This document shows, piece after piece, positions 17,114 through 26,477 of a DNA stretch of 64,000 nucleotides. The notes beneath the pieces were generated by a model. The model did no database searches, was not told the origin of the DNA, and saw nothing but the letters and a program-made list of their open reading frames with translations. Numbering within the stretch: the first letter of the stretch is position 1; the number at the start of each line of letters is the position of its first letter. A program made the translations under genes and the position numbers. Origin of the DNA: Fulvivirga sediminis (GTDB lineage: Bacteria > Bacteroidota > Bacteroidia > Cytophagales > Cyclobacteriaceae); the NCBI RefSeq assembly GCF_016757215.1, contig NZ_JAESIY010000003.1:124001-188000 (forward strand), written 5' to 3'.

Positions 17114-18361
17114 GTGGATCTATTTGATAAATTAAAAGTAGAACAAGGAGCACTAGGGCAGCATTCGCATCTCCCTAAAGATTATTTCATGTTTCCGAAA
17201 CTGGAAGGGGAGATATCACCAAGAATGAAATTCAATGGTAAAGAAGTGCTGACCTGGAGTTTGAATAATTATTTGGGGTTGGCTAACCATCCCGAAGTAA
17301 GAAAAGTAGACGCGGAAGCGGCTGCTGAATGGGGATTAGGTTATCCGATGGGAGCCAGAATGATGTCTGGGAATACTGTACGCCATATTGAATTGGAAGA
17401 GAAGCTTGCTAAATTCGTTGATAAAGAAGCCGTAATGCTTTTGAATTTCGGATATCAAGGGGTGCTTTCAATCATAGATGCTGTCGTGGATCGAAAGGAC
17501 GTGATTGTTTATGATGCTGAGTCTCATGCTTGTATTATTGATGGTGTAAGGCTGCATATGGGAAAAAGATATGTATTCCCGCATAACAACATTGAAAACC
17601 TTGAAAAACAGCTAGAGAGAGCTAAGAAAATCACTGACGAAACAGGAGGTGGTATATTAGTTATCACAGAAGGTGTATTCGGTATGTCTGGAAATCAGGG
17701 TAAACTGAAAGAAATCATTGCTCTTAAAGAAAAATACCAATTCCGTCTATTTATAGATGATGCTCATGGTTTTGGAACTATGGGTAAAACAGGTGCTGGT
17801 ACTGGTGAAGAGCAAGGATGCCAGGACGGAATAGATCTTTACTTCTCTACTTTTGCTAAGTCTATGGCTAGTATTGGTGCTTTTGTAGGTGGAAATGAGT
17901 CTATCATCACTTACTTAAGGTATACTTTGAGGTCACAGATCTTTGCTAAGTCATTACCAATGCCATTGGTTATCGGAGCATTAAAAAGGTTAGAGCTTTT
18001 ACAAACTCAGCCTGAGCTGAAAGACAACCTTTGGAAAGTGGTAAATGCACTTCAATCTGGCTTGAAAGAAAACAACTTTGATATAGGAACTACTAAATCT
18101 CCTGTAACCCCTGTATTATTTAAAGGAGGTTTGGGTGAGGCAGCTAACTTGGCTATGGACTTAAGAGAGAATTTTAATATTTTCTGTTCTATGGTTATTT
18201 ATCCTGTTGTTCCTAAAGATGTTATCATGATTAGGCTTATTCCTACCGCTGCTCACACGCTAGAGGATGTTGAAGAGACTATCAACGCTTTTGCCTCAGT
18301 GAAAGACAAATTGGATAGAGGAGTTTACCAAAGGGAAGAAATTATATCAATAACCCGCTAA
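17114..18361 (+). CDS. Serine palmitoyltransferase-like alpha-oxoamine synthase
   Basis: 415 residues, a PLP enzyme of the alpha-oxoamine synthase family. The Schiff-base lysine is Lys249 in YFSTFAKSMASIGAF; FIDDAHGFG (Asp215/Asp216/His218) and the PLP-stacking His138 in DAESHAC are present. The STFAKSMASIGAF form and the DYFMFPKLEGEISPRM N-terminus match the Bacteroidota sphingolipid enzymes that condense serine with a fatty acyl thioester to 3-ketosphinganine, rather than KBL or BioF. The start is GTG at 17114: a stop lies just upstream in frame and a good promoter precedes it. Transcribed alone. Glycine C-acetyltransferase is the main alternative. Confidence 0.85.
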   Translation: MDLFDKLKVEQGALGQHSHLPKDYFMFPKLEGEISPRMKFNGKEVLTWSLNNYLGLANHPEVRKVDAEAAAEWGLGYPMGARMMSGNTVRHIELEEKLAKFVDKEAVMLLNFGYQGVLSIIDAVVDRKDVIVYDAESHACIIDGVRLHMGKRYVFPHNNIENLEKQLERAKKITDETGGGILVITEGVFGMSGNQGKLKEIIALKEKYQFRLFIDDAHGFGTMGKTGAGTGEEQGCQDGIDLYFSTFAKSMASIGAFVGGNESIITYLRYTLRSQIFAKSLPMPLVIGALKRLELLQTQPELKDNLWKVVNALQSGLKENNFDIGTTKSPVTPVLFKGGLGEAANLAMDLRENFNIFCSMVIYPVVPKDVIMIRLIPTAAHTLEDVEETINAFASVKDKLDRGVYQREEIISITR

Positions 18362-18387
18362 AAAATCAAAAATAAGTCTGTTTTTGG

Positions 18388-18415
18388 TTGAATTATAAAC
18401 ATTTTGAGTATATTG
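18388..18415 (+). promoter_or_regulatory. Possible promoter of H1-like gene
   Basis: TTG at 18388-18390 and TATATTG at 18409-18415 are separated by 18 bases, a partial match to the Bacteroidota pattern, 57 bases before the ATG at 18472. Weak evidence. Confidence 0.28.
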
Positions 18416-18471
18416 CCAGCTCAAAATCAATTGTAGAAAATTTTAAATAACCTTAAAAAAAATTATCAAGT

Positions 18472-18651
18472 ATGGAAAAAAGATTTGAGCAACTGAAAGA
18501 TTTAGTAATGTCATTAGAAGGAGACTTCGACAAATTCTATAATAAAGGAAATAATGCTGCAGGTACTAGAGTGAGAAAAGGAATGCAGGAGTTGAAAAAT
18601 CTAGCTCAAGACATCAGAGTAGAAGTACAAGAGAAAAAGAATAACGAATAG
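18472..18651 (+). CDS. Histone H1-like (Hc1 family) small basic protein
   Basis: A 59-residue protein starting MEKRFEQLKDLVMSLEGDFD. Charge is mixed, with basic clusters around RVRKG and EKKNN. The KGNNAAGTRVRKGMQELKNL core matches the short histone H1/Hc1-like proteins found across Cytophagales and Flavobacteriales, thought to bind DNA or act in nucleoid structure; that function is inferred from family naming. It is monocistronic, bounded by the sphingolipid gene 110 bases upstream and a strong terminator 20 bases downstream, and the high lysine codon use agrees with high expression. Confidence 0.82.
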   Translation: MEKRFEQLKDLVMSLEGDFDKFYNKGNNAAGTRVRKGMQELKNLAQDIRVEVQEKKNNE

Positions 18652-18670
18652 TTCGAAATAAACTCAAATC

Positions 18671-18708
18671 AAAAAAAGGGTGACTATACTAGTCATCCTT
18701 TTTTTATT
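18671..18708 (+). terminator. Intrinsic terminator after H1-like gene
   Basis: AAAAAAAGGGTGACTA (18671-18686) pairs with TAGTCATCCTTTTTTT (18690-18705) with one G-U pair and a very short loop, followed by T-rich sequence. Confidence 0.82.
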
Positions 18709-18780
18709 TTACAGCTATTCATTTTTGTGAAAGCGCCTATTAGTTCACTTTAGGGCCTTTTTAAATAAATACCCAATCAA

Positions 18781-18798
18781 AATGTGAAATTTCACATT
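18781..18798. promoter_or_regulatory. Perfect 18-bp palindrome, candidate operator of the mannan operon
   Basis: AATGTGAAATTTCACATT is an exact palindrome 223-240 bases upstream of the GH26 start. It is centred exactly between two 13-base near-repeats, CACTTTAGGGCCT (18746-18758) and CACTTTAGCGCCT (18821-18833). The half-site AATGTGA recurs upstream of the GH5 mannanase at 30675-30681. A regulator-binding site is likely; which regulator (the HTCS or another) is unknown. Confidence 0.5.
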
Positions 18799-18851
18799 GC
18801 TCTCCCAATCTTAAAATATCCACTTTAGCGCCTGAAAGAGTTGTTTCTTAG

Positions 18852-19001
18852 ATGAACAAAGTTTTAAGCGTCATATACAATATAATAAGTGAAATCAAGA
18901 GGAGGTCTAAAAGGAACCTCAACGTTTTATTTGCTTTTGAGCTGCTTATAGCTTTGGTCATAGTGGTTATGACCCTTGGGGTAATAAGCATGTTTATATA
19001 G
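18852..19001 (+). CDS. Possible small single-span membrane protein
   Basis: 49 codons: a basic N-terminal half with EIKRRSKRN, then one hydrophobic helix (LFAFELLIALVIVVMTLGV), a positive-inside pattern. It ends 20 bases before the GH26 start. No family recognised. It also contains TAGCTTTG (18949-18956), which resembles a -7 promoter element for the mannan operon, so the frame might instead be promoter DNA. Confidence 0.38.
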   Translation: MNKVLSVIYNIISEIKRRSKRNLNVLFAFELLIALVIVVMTLGVISMFI

Positions 19002-19020
19002 CTAATAAAAAGTATAAAGA

Positions 19021-20202
19021 ATGAAATTTATGGTTAAGGGTGTTTCCCTTACTTTTTTTCTCATAATTGTTTTTTCCTTATCAAAAGCTCAGAAGAGCAA
19101 TTTGGATGTGGTGGATGAAAATGCTACCCGAAAAACAAAGATCTTATATGAGAACCTTTTAAAATTATCTAAAAAAGGGGTGATGTTTGGTCACCAAGAT
19201 GACCTGGCCTATGGTGTTGGCTGGTGGGATGAACCAGAAGATTCCGATGTAAAAAGGATAACAGGAACTTATCCTGCTGTATTTGGCTGGGATCTTGGCT
19301 TTATAGAAACAGGAAGACCTTTTAATATTGACACAGTAGATTTTAAATCTATGCATCGCTGGATTAAAAAGGCCTATAAAATGGGGTGTATCAACACCAT
19401 TTCATGGCATGTAAATAATCCTGTTAATGGTAATAACAGCTGGGATAAGGAACAAGGATCTGTAAAGCAGATACTTCCAGGGGGTAAATATCACTTTACT
19501 TACGTAGAATACCTGGATAAGGTAGCGGACTTTGCTAAGAAATGTAAAGCAGGACCTTTTACTTCTATTCCTCTTATATTTCGTCCTTTTCATGAGCATA
19601 ATGGAAATTGGTTTTGGTGGGGTAAAGGCATGAATTCTGAGGAAGATTATATTCAACTTTATCGTTTCACAGTAACCTACCTAAGGGATGAAAGAAAAGT
19701 CCATAACCTCTTATATGCCTTTTCTCCTGATAGAAGCAGGTTAGATATTGATAATATCAAGGAAGCATATTTATACGGTTATCCTGGAGATAGTTATGTA
19801 GATATTATAGGCCTTGATAATTATTGGGATGTAGGTCATAGTGCTAATACTGCTACCCCTCAAGTACAACAACAACAACAGTTTCTGAAAAGCCTTCAGG
19901 CAGTAAGTCAACTAGCTAAGGATAAGCGTAAGGTGGCAGCACTTACGGAAACGGGTTCATTTGGAGTAAAAGATGAAAAATGGTTTACAGACTATATTCT
20001 AAGACCTATTCAATCGGCGCCTAATCCGCCGGCTATAGCCTGGATGCTTGTATGGAGAAATCGTTTTAAAGAAGAAACTTTTACACCTTTCCAAGGACAT
20101 CCGGCAGCAGAAGACTTTAAACAGTTTGAGCAGAGTAATTACACCTTCTTTGCTGATGATATTCAAAACCTTTATCAACTGAATAAACCGCTGCTAAAAT
20201 GA
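19021..20202 (+). CDS. GH26 endo-beta-1,4-mannanase
   Basis: 393 residues with an N-terminal Sec signal peptide (hydrophobic 8-20, cleavage near SKAQ) and no lipobox, so secreted or periplasmic. The GH26 acid/base is Glu192 in FRPFHEHNGNWFWWG and the nucleophile Glu310 in ALTETGSFG. Other family markers are FGHQDDLAYG, GWDLGFIE and SWHVNNPV. It cleaves internal beta-1,4-mannosidic bonds, releasing mannobiose and longer products. The gene order GH26, symporter, phosphorylase, epimerase parallels the characterised Bacteroides fragilis mannan cluster. It overlaps the symporter start by 4 bases. Confidence 0.95.
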   Translation: MKFMVKGVSLTFFLIIVFSLSKAQKSNLDVVDENATRKTKILYENLLKLSKKGVMFGHQDDLAYGVGWWDEPEDSDVKRITGTYPAVFGWDLGFIETGRPFNIDTVDFKSMHRWIKKAYKMGCINTISWHVNNPVNGNNSWDKEQGSVKQILPGGKYHFTYVEYLDKVADFAKKCKAGPFTSIPLIFRPFHEHNGNWFWWGKGMNSEEDYIQLYRFTVTYLRDERKVHNLLYAFSPDRSRLDIDNIKEAYLYGYPGDSYVDIIGLDNYWDVGHSANTATPQVQQQQQFLKSLQAVSQLAKDKRKVAALTETGSFGVKDEKWFTDYILRPIQSAPNPPAIAWMLVWRNRFKEETFTPFQGHPAAEDFKQFEQSNYTFFADDIQNLYQLNKPLLK

Positions 20203-22100
20203 AATTATCCACCTTAGACCTATTAATAATACTGGGGTACCTGCTCTCTACGATAGTTATTGGTCTTTATCTAAAAAAGCGTGCTTCAAAAAACATCAAC
20301 GCCTATTTTTTAGGAGGTAACACTTTGCCATGGTACATGCTAGGCCTTTCTAATGCTTCCGGTATGTTTGATATCTCTGGTACTATGTGGATGGTGACCC
20401 TGATGTTTGTTTATGGCCTTAAAAGCATATGGATACCTTGGTTGTGGCCTGTCTTTAACCAGATATTCCTCATGATTTACCTTTCAGTATGGTTGAGAAG
20501 GTCCAATGTGCTTACCGGAGCAGAGTGGATAAAAACCCGGTTTGGAAATGGAAAGGGAGCGCACATGTCGCACATTATTGTGGTTGTTTTTGCCATTTTT
20601 AGTGCACTGGGGTTTTTAAGCTATGGATTTATAGGAATAGGGAAGTTTATTGAAATATTCCTTCCTTGGGATAGCGTAGCACCTTATATGCCTTTTGATC
20701 TTACTTCAGAGCAAGTTCCCAACTTCTATGGAATAGTGCTTACTTCGGTGGCTACTTTCTATGTGGTAATGGGAGGGCTCATGTCTGTGGTATGGACTGA
20801 TGTGTTGCAATTCACCATTATGACTGTCTCTGCCATTGTGATAGGCATCATAGCCATGAACAAGGTAAGTCATGATACTCTGATGAGTGTGGTGCCAGAA
20901 GGATGGGATAGTCCTTTCTTTGGTTGGCAATTAGACCTGGATTGGACTCAGATTTTACCTTCAGTGAACAGTAAAATTGAGGGAGACGGCTTTTCGCTTT
21001 TCACCATATTCTTTATGATGATGTTATTTAAAGGGGTGTTTGCCAGTATGGCTGGTCCTGCTCCTAATTTTGATATGCAAAAAGTACTGGCTACAAAGAA
21101 ACCATCTGACGCCGCTAAGATGAGTGGTTTTGTGTCTTTGGTGCTGTTGCTGCCCCGTTATTTTATGATTGCCGGCTTCACGGTTTTAGCCCTGGTTTTT
21201 TTTAAAGATGATTTTCTGGCTATGGGCAATCAGGTAGATTTTGAAAAAGTGCTGCCTATGGCCATTAGCGAATTTGTTCCGGTAGGGCTGATGGGGCTTC
21301 TGCTGGCAGGCCTGCTGGCTGCCTTTATGAGTACTTTTGCTTCTACAGTAAATGCGGCCCCAGCTTATCTGATTAACGATATATATTTGAAATATATTAA
21401 CCCTTCGGCCTCTCGAAAGCAGCTGATGAATTATAGCTACCTGGTATCTTTTTTAGTGGTGGCTCTAAGTACGCTTATAGGCTTGTACATTGAAGATATC
21501 AATAGTGTACTGCAATGGATAGTGTCTGCCCTTTACGGCGGTTACATCGCCGCTAACGTGCTTAAATGGCACTGGTGGAGGTTTAATGGAGCAGGCTATT
21601 TCTGGGGGATGGCGGCAGGTATTATCGCTTCAATGGTTTTTCCTGTTGTTTTTCCATATACATTACCGTTATATTACTTTCCTCTTACTCTTTTAGTTTC
21701 TGTGGTTGGGTGTATAGTAGGTACTTTTAGCGCTCCTCCGGCAGAAGACAATGTGCTGATAGAGTTTTATAGAAGTGTAAGGCCTTGGGGCTTTTGGAGA
21801 CCTGTACATCAAATGGTAGTAGCTAAGGATCCTGGCTTTGAGAAAAACCAACATTTTAAAAGAAATGCTCTTAATGTGGTAGTGGGTATTATTTGGCAGA
21901 CATCTCTTACCATCATTCCTATATACATTATTTTAAGAGAAGAACTACCTCTGCTTATTAGTGTTATTATTTTATTTATCACTATGCTTATTCTGAAAAA
22001 GAACTGGTATGATAAACTGGACAAAGAAGATGAGATTTTAGAAGAGGAAATTGAAAAAGGAACCTTAGATATGCCGCAAGAAGAGACGGTAGTAGCTTAA
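20199..22100 (+). CDS. SSS-family sodium/oligosaccharide symporter
   Basis: 633 residues with about 13-15 TM helices, a member of the solute:sodium symporter family. Recognisable segments are STIVIGLYLKKRASKNINAYFLGG (residues 16-39), the GLSNASGMFDISGTMWM Na+-site region (49-65) and LLLAGLLAAFMSTFASTVNAAPAYLINDIY (core repeat end, ~380-410). The C-terminal ~40 residues are acidic and cytoplasmic. In the equivalent B. fragilis cluster the symporter carries mannobiose into the cytoplasm; here the flanking mannanase and intracellular phosphorylase imply the same substrate. Coupled by an ATGA overlap to the GH26 gene. Confidence 0.9.
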   Translation: MKLSTLDLLIILGYLLSTIVIGLYLKKRASKNINAYFLGGNTLPWYMLGLSNASGMFDISGTMWMVTLMFVYGLKSIWIPWLWPVFNQIFLMIYLSVWLRRSNVLTGAEWIKTRFGNGKGAHMSHIIVVVFAIFSALGFLSYGFIGIGKFIEIFLPWDSVAPYMPFDLTSEQVPNFYGIVLTSVATFYVVMGGLMSVVWTDVLQFTIMTVSAIVIGIIAMNKVSHDTLMSVVPEGWDSPFFGWQLDLDWTQILPSVNSKIEGDGFSLFTIFFMMMLFKGVFASMAGPAPNFDMQKVLATKKPSDAAKMSGFVSLVLLLPRYFMIAGFTVLALVFFKDDFLAMGNQVDFEKVLPMAISEFVPVGLMGLLLAGLLAAFMSTFASTVNAAPAYLINDIYLKYINPSASRKQLMNYSYLVSFLVVALSTLIGLYIEDINSVLQWIVSALYGGYIAANVLKWHWWRFNGAGYFWGMAAGIIASMVFPVVFPYTLPLYYFPLTLLVSVVGCIVGTFSAPPAEDNVLIEFYRSVRPWGFWRPVHQMVVAKDPGFEKNQHFKRNALNVVVGIIWQTSLTIIPIYIILREELPLLISVIILFITMLILKKNWYDKLDKEDEILEEEIEKGTLDMPQEETVVA

Positions 22101-22116
22101 AAACAACTGAACAACC

Positions 22117-23307
22117 ATGTTGAAAACACATTCTAAAGATAATATTAAAGCTCTCATTGAGGAGCATGAATATCTGATTAGTACCATTAACTCACCTATA
22201 GGCTCAAACAATGGTGTTTATGAAAGGTATGAAAATCCTATTTTAACGGCAGAGCATGCTCCCGTGCATTGGCGTTATGATTTCGATGAGGAGAGTAACC
22301 TTCTATTACTGGAGCGGCAGGGAATCAATGCAGTTTTTAATGCAGGTGCTATTAGCTTAGGAGATAGTATTTTACTGGTGGCCAGAGTTGAAGGCGTAGA
22401 CAGGAAATCTTTTTTTGCGGTGGCAGAGAGCAAAACAGGAATCGATGGTTTTCGATTTTGGGATTTTCCTATTTTGCTGCCGGAGACGGATGATCCGGAT
22501 GTGAATGTGTATGATATGCGTCTAACCAAGCATGAAGACGGATGGATTTATGGCCTGTTTTGCACAGAAAGGAAAGATCCTACTGCTGGTCCCGGAGACT
22601 TTTCTTCTGCCATAGCCCAGTGTGGTATTGTACGCACCAAAGATTTGAAATCATGGGAAAGGCTGCCCGATCTCAAGACTTCTTCCAGTCAACAAAGAAA
22701 CTGTGTGCTGCACCCTGAGTTTGTTGCAGGTAAATATGCTTTTTACACCAGGCCTATGGATGGATTTATAGATACAGGTTCTGGTGGAGGCATCGGCTGG
22801 GGTATGTGTGATGATATTGCTAACGCGATTATCAAGAGCGAAATTATAATTGAAGACAGACGCTACCATACCATCAATGAAGTGAAAAATGGACAAGGTC
22901 CTGCTCCAATAAAAACAGAGGAAGGATGGCTACATCTGGCACATGGAGTGAGAAATACTGCGGCAGGCCTTCGTTATGTACTTTATATGTTTATGACCTC
23001 ATTAGAAGAGCCTACAAAAATCACTTACCGGCCAGCGGGTCACTTTATAGCGCCTCATGGAGTAGAGCGAGTGGGAGACGTTTCTAATGTGGTTTTCACT
23101 AATGGCTGGGTGCAGCGTGGCCAAGATATATTTATTTACTATGCTTCTTCTGATACCCGAATGCATGTAGCCACCAGTACAGTAGAAAGGTTGGTGGATT
23201 ATTGTAAAAACACCCCGGAAGATGGACTCCGATCTGGTAAAAGCGTGGAAGTGAGGTCTGAGATGATATATAAGAATCTTAAATGGATGAAAAACAATGA
23301 CTTTTAA
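22117..23307 (+). CDS. mgp: GH130 4-O-beta-D-mannosyl-D-glucose phosphorylase
   Basis: 396 residues, no signal peptide, so cytoplasmic. GH130 subfamily 1 features are [25 protein letters not shown] (~residues 74-98), catalytic Asp133 in [14 protein letters not shown], and [24 protein letters not shown] (phosphate and sugar contact region). The enzyme splits mannosyl-beta-1,4-glucose with phosphate into mannose-1-phosphate and glucose, saving ATP. The neighbouring epimerase produces its substrate. Sixteen bases separate it from the symporter and it overlaps the esterase start by 11 bases. Assignment to the mannosylglucose rather than mannooligosaccharide (GH130_2) branch rests on length and partner gene. 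Confidence 0.92.
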   Translation: MLKTHSKDNIKALIEEHEYLISTINSPIGSNNGVYERYENPILTAEHAPVHWRYDFDEESNLLLLERQGINAVFNAGAISLGDSILLVARVEGVDRKSFFAVAESKTGIDGFRFWDFPILLPETDDPDVNVYDMRLTKHEDGWIYGLFCTERKDPTAGPGDFSSAIAQCGIVRTKDLKSWERLPDLKTSSSQQRNCVLHPEFVAGKYAFYTRPMDGFIDTGSGGGIGWGMCDDIANAIIKSEIIIEDRRYHTINEVKNGQGPAPIKTEEGWLHLAHGVRNTAAGLRYVLYMFMTSLEEPTKITYRPAGHFIAPHGVERVGDVSNVVFTNGWVQRGQDIFIYYASSDTRMHVATSTVERLVDYCKNTPEDGLRSGKSVEVRSEMIYKNLKWMKNNDF

Positions 23308-25204
23308 AATGATGACTAAGAGAATAATATTACTGACTTATTGGCTATGTATGTTTTGTTATAGCTCTTTTAGTCAATCAGTAAGACTGCCTCACATTTT
23401 TGCGGATCATATGGTATTGCAGCGAGATATACCGCTGCGGATATGGGGGTGGAATACACCAGATCAGGAGGTGAACGTGAAAATTGACAGCATTCAGGCT
23501 ACTACCATTTCTGATGCCAATGGCAAATGGGAATTATTGCTTCCTCCCCATTCAGCTGGTGGACCTTACGAGTTAGAAGTAACTTCTGAAGGAACAGTAA
23601 TTTTTAGAGATGTGCTGTATGGAGATGTTTGGTTAGCTGGAGGGCAGTCTAATATGGAATGGAAAATAGGTTGGAAAATTGATAACTGGGAAGAGGAACT
23701 AAAAGATGCCAACTATCCTAATATCAGATATTATGAAGTGGCTAATGAGTTAGCGCCAGATCCTCAATCAGATATTTCTTCGGGTAAATGGGTGAAAGCT
23801 TCATCTGAAACTGCTAAAGAGTTTTCTGCGGTAGCCTGGTTTTTTGCCAAACATAATCATCAGGAGAAGAAGGTTCCTGTGGGTATTATTGATAGTAATT
23901 GGGGAGGTACTCCGGCGGAGGCCTGGGTAGATGCCCGTAAATTGTTAAGTATCCCTGGCTATAAAGAAGAAGCTGCTCATGTGTTAGATCCTCACATAGA
24001 TTGGGAAGAGAAGGTAAGACAAAATGAAGCTAATCAAGAAGAAAAGTGGCGTATAATAAGTGATAAAGAAGGCGCTATTAAAACAGGGGCTCAACTGATT
24101 TCTTACAAAGATAATAAATGGGAGGAGGTAGACGTGCCTACTGATGATCCTCTATCAGATATAGCCTGGCTGAGAAAAGATTTTAAGTTGAAAAATACTC
24201 CTCAAAAAGCACAATTATACTTGGGAGACCTGGTGCAGGAGGCTATGGTTTTCGTTAACGGGAAATTAATAGCAGAAGAAGGCTGGCAAGATACTACGGC
24301 TATTTTGGAAATTGAATCAGGCTTATTGAAAAAAGGAAAAAATCTGGTAGCTATAAGAGTAGTTAATAGCTGGGACAATAAGGTGCGAATAGGTAAGCCC
24401 GGAAAAGTGTGGTTAAAGGCTGGTGATGAAAAAATTGACTTGGAAGGAAAATGGAAATATTCTAATGACATTGAGCCTAAAGTTCCTAATGTGGAGTTTT
24501 ATCATTGGAAGCCAGGATTTTTATATAATGCTATGATCGCTCCGCTTACTGGCTATGGTCTTAAAGGGTTTATATGGTATCAGGGCGAAAACAATGCCGG
24601 TCAGCATGAATATTATGAAGGTGTATTTAAGGCCCTAATTACCGACTGGCGTGTGCATTGGAAACAAGAATATGTTCCTTTTCTATTCGTGCAGCTGGCT
24701 AATTATATGCAGAGGGTAGAGGTGCAGCCAGAAAGTGACTGGGCTTACTTGAGAGATGCACAGTCTGGAGCATTGGAGTTACCTAATACCGGTATGGCTA
24801 CCATAATAGATATTGGAGTAGCAGAAGATATTCACCCTAGGAACAAGCAGGATGTAGGGAAAAGATTATGGCTGGCAGCTCGAAAAGTGGCTTATAATGA
24901 AGATATTGTTTATTCCGGCCCTGTGTATAGCAGCATGCAGGTTACAGGTAATAAGGCTGAGATCAGTTTTGTGAACACCGGGGCAGGGCTTATGGTAAAA
25001 GGCAGTAAGTTAGAAGGTTTTATTATTGCTGGTGCTGATGGAGAATTTCACAAAGCTCAAGCTGAGCTCAAAGGGAACAAAGTAATTGTGACCTCCGATC
25101 TAGTAAATGCCCCCAAAGCTGTCAGGTACGGATGGGCTGATAATCCTAAGGCTACTTTATACAATAAAGAAGGCTTGCCTGCAGTTCCTTTTAAAACTGA
25201 TTGA
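23297..25204 (+). CDS. SGNH sialate-O-acetylesterase-like carbohydrate esterase
   Basis: 635 residues with a signal peptide (hydrophobic ~10-25, cleavage near SFSQS). The start is ATG at 23297, with close alternatives at 23309 and 23312. An N-terminal beta-rich part ([22 protein letters not shown]) leads into the SGNH catalytic domain: nucleophile Ser118 in AGGQSNMEW, oxyanion motifs WGGTPAEAW and WYQGENNA, and the Asp511/His513 pair in [11 protein letters not shown] jelly-roll module is inserted in the middle (~residues 270-390). The family removes O-acetyl groups from sugars; inside this operon the logical substrate is O-acetylated (gluco)mannan, not sialic acid. Distinct paralogue at 50357. 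Confidence 0.9.
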   Translation: MTFKMMTKRIILLTYWLCMFCYSSFSQSVRLPHIFADHMVLQRDIPLRIWGWNTPDQEVNVKIDSIQATTISDANGKWELLLPPHSAGGPYELEVTSEGTVIFRDVLYGDVWLAGGQSNMEWKIGWKIDNWEEELKDANYPNIRYYEVANELAPDPQSDISSGKWVKASSETAKEFSAVAWFFAKHNHQEKKVPVGIIDSNWGGTPAEAWVDARKLLSIPGYKEEAAHVLDPHIDWEEKVRQNEANQEEKWRIISDKEGAIKTGAQLISYKDNKWEEVDVPTDDPLSDIAWLRKDFKLKNTPQKAQLYLGDLVQEAMVFVNGKLIAEEGWQDTTAILEIESGLLKKGKNLVAIRVVNSWDNKVRIGKPGKVWLKAGDEKIDLEGKWKYSNDIEPKVPNVEFYHWKPGFLYNAMIAPLTGYGLKGFIWYQGENNAGQHEYYEGVFKALITDWRVHWKQEYVPFLFVQLANYMQRVEVQPESDWAYLRDAQSGALELPNTGMATIIDIGVAEDIHPRNKQDVGKRLWLAARKVAYNEDIVYSGPVYSSMQVTGNKAEISFVNTGAGLMVKGSKLEGFIIAGADGEFHKAQAELKGNKVIVTSDLVNAPKAVRYGWADNPKATLYNKEGLPAVPFKTD

Positions 25205-25209
25205 TAGAT

Positions 25210-26424
25210 ATGATGCAAGATGCCGACACACTGTTTTGGTTGAAAGAAGCAAAACCTGAGTTTGAAGCAGAAATGCACAGGTCTTTGAGCTTTTGGGTGC
25301 AGAGGATGAAGGATACTGTTAATGATGGTTTTTATGGTAGAATTGATGGTTTAAATCAACTCTACCCCAAGGCAGATAAATCGGTTATCCTAAATACTAG
25401 AATTTTATGGACCTTCTCTCATATAGCCCGATATACTTCAAATAAAACTTATCATGAAATGGCTAGAAGGGCCTATGATTATATCATTAATCATTTTATA
25501 GACAAAAATTTTGGAGGGGTATATTGGATGGTTGATTATAAAGGCCAGCCGCTGAATAGACGAAAGCAACTCTATGCACAAGCTTTTGCTATTTATGCTC
25601 TTTCAGAATACTATTTATGCTCAAAAGATGAAAAAAGCCTTGATTGGGCTAAGGATATTTTCAGGCATATAGAGCATTATAGCTTTGACGCACTTAAGAA
25701 TGGTTATATGGAGGCCTGCACCGAGCAGTGGGGTGAGATAGATGACTTGCGGCTTAGTGAAAAGGATGCTAATGAGAAAAAAACCATGAATACTCATTTG
25801 CACGTACTGGAGGCTTACACTAACCTATATAGAGTTTGGCAGGATGAAGAGCTCGCAAGGCAGCTAAGAAACCTTTTGCTATTATTCTTTGAGAGGTTTA
25901 TTAATTATAATGGTCATTTAGAATTGTTTTTTGATGAGAACTGGAATCTTAAATCTTCTGAAATATCATTTGGTCATGATATAGAGTGCAGTTGGCTTCT
26001 GTGTGAGGCGGCGGAGGTTTTGAATGACAAAATATTTATAGAAAAGGCCCGAGGCACTGCAGTGAAAATGGTGGATGCAGTAATGAAAGAGGGTGTGCAT
26101 ACGGATGGTGCTCTCATGAATAAGGTAGACAATAATGGAATTATGGATAGTGATAAGCACTGGTGGCCTCAAGCTGAAGCCCTGGTGGGCTTTATAAATG
26201 CCTGGGAAATAAACCCTGATCCAAAGTATATAGAAGCTCTAAAGAATAATTGGAAGTTTATCAAAAAAACTCTGCTTGACAAGGAGGATGGCGAGTGGCA
26301 CTGGAGAAGCAATAAAATAGGCACCATTATTAAAAGTGAAGATAAGGCAGGGCCATGGAAATGCCCTTATCATAATAACAGGGCCATGATGGAGTTAATA
26401 CGTCGCATAGAGCATTTAAAATAA
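25210..26424 (+). CDS. AGE-family epimerase: mannobiose/cellobiose 2-epimerase
   Basis: About 404 residues from the ATG at 25210; a TTG at 25201 overlapping the esterase stop is a less likely start. An (alpha/alpha)6-barrel enzyme that interconverts the reducing-end glucose and mannose of beta-1,4 disaccharides. Catalytic-region histidines lie in NTHLHVLEAYTNLYR, FGHDIECSWLLCEA and CPYHNNRAMMEL, with the WWPQAEALVGF motif between. No signal peptide. In this operon it should convert mannobiose to mannosylglucose, the substrate of the GH130 phosphorylase encoded two genes upstream. Last gene of the operon before a 53-base gap to the regulator. Confidence 0.92.
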   Translation: MMQDADTLFWLKEAKPEFEAEMHRSLSFWVQRMKDTVNDGFYGRIDGLNQLYPKADKSVILNTRILWTFSHIARYTSNKTYHEMARRAYDYIINHFIDKNFGGVYWMVDYKGQPLNRRKQLYAQAFAIYALSEYYLCSKDEKSLDWAKDIFRHIEHYSFDALKNGYMEACTEQWGEIDDLRLSEKDANEKKTMNTHLHVLEAYTNLYRVWQDEELARQLRNLLLLFFERFINYNGHLELFFDENWNLKSSEISFGHDIECSWLLCEAAEVLNDKIFIEKARGTAVKMVDAVMKEGVHTDGALMNKVDNNGIMDSDKHWWPQAEALVGFINAWEINPDPKYIEALKNNWKFIKKTLLDKEDGEWHWRSNKIGTIIKSEDKAGPWKCPYHNNRAMMELIRRIEHLK

Positions 26425-26477
26425 CATAAGTCAATCTGCATTGCATTTTTTCGTGCTTAGATTGTATATTAGGTTTT

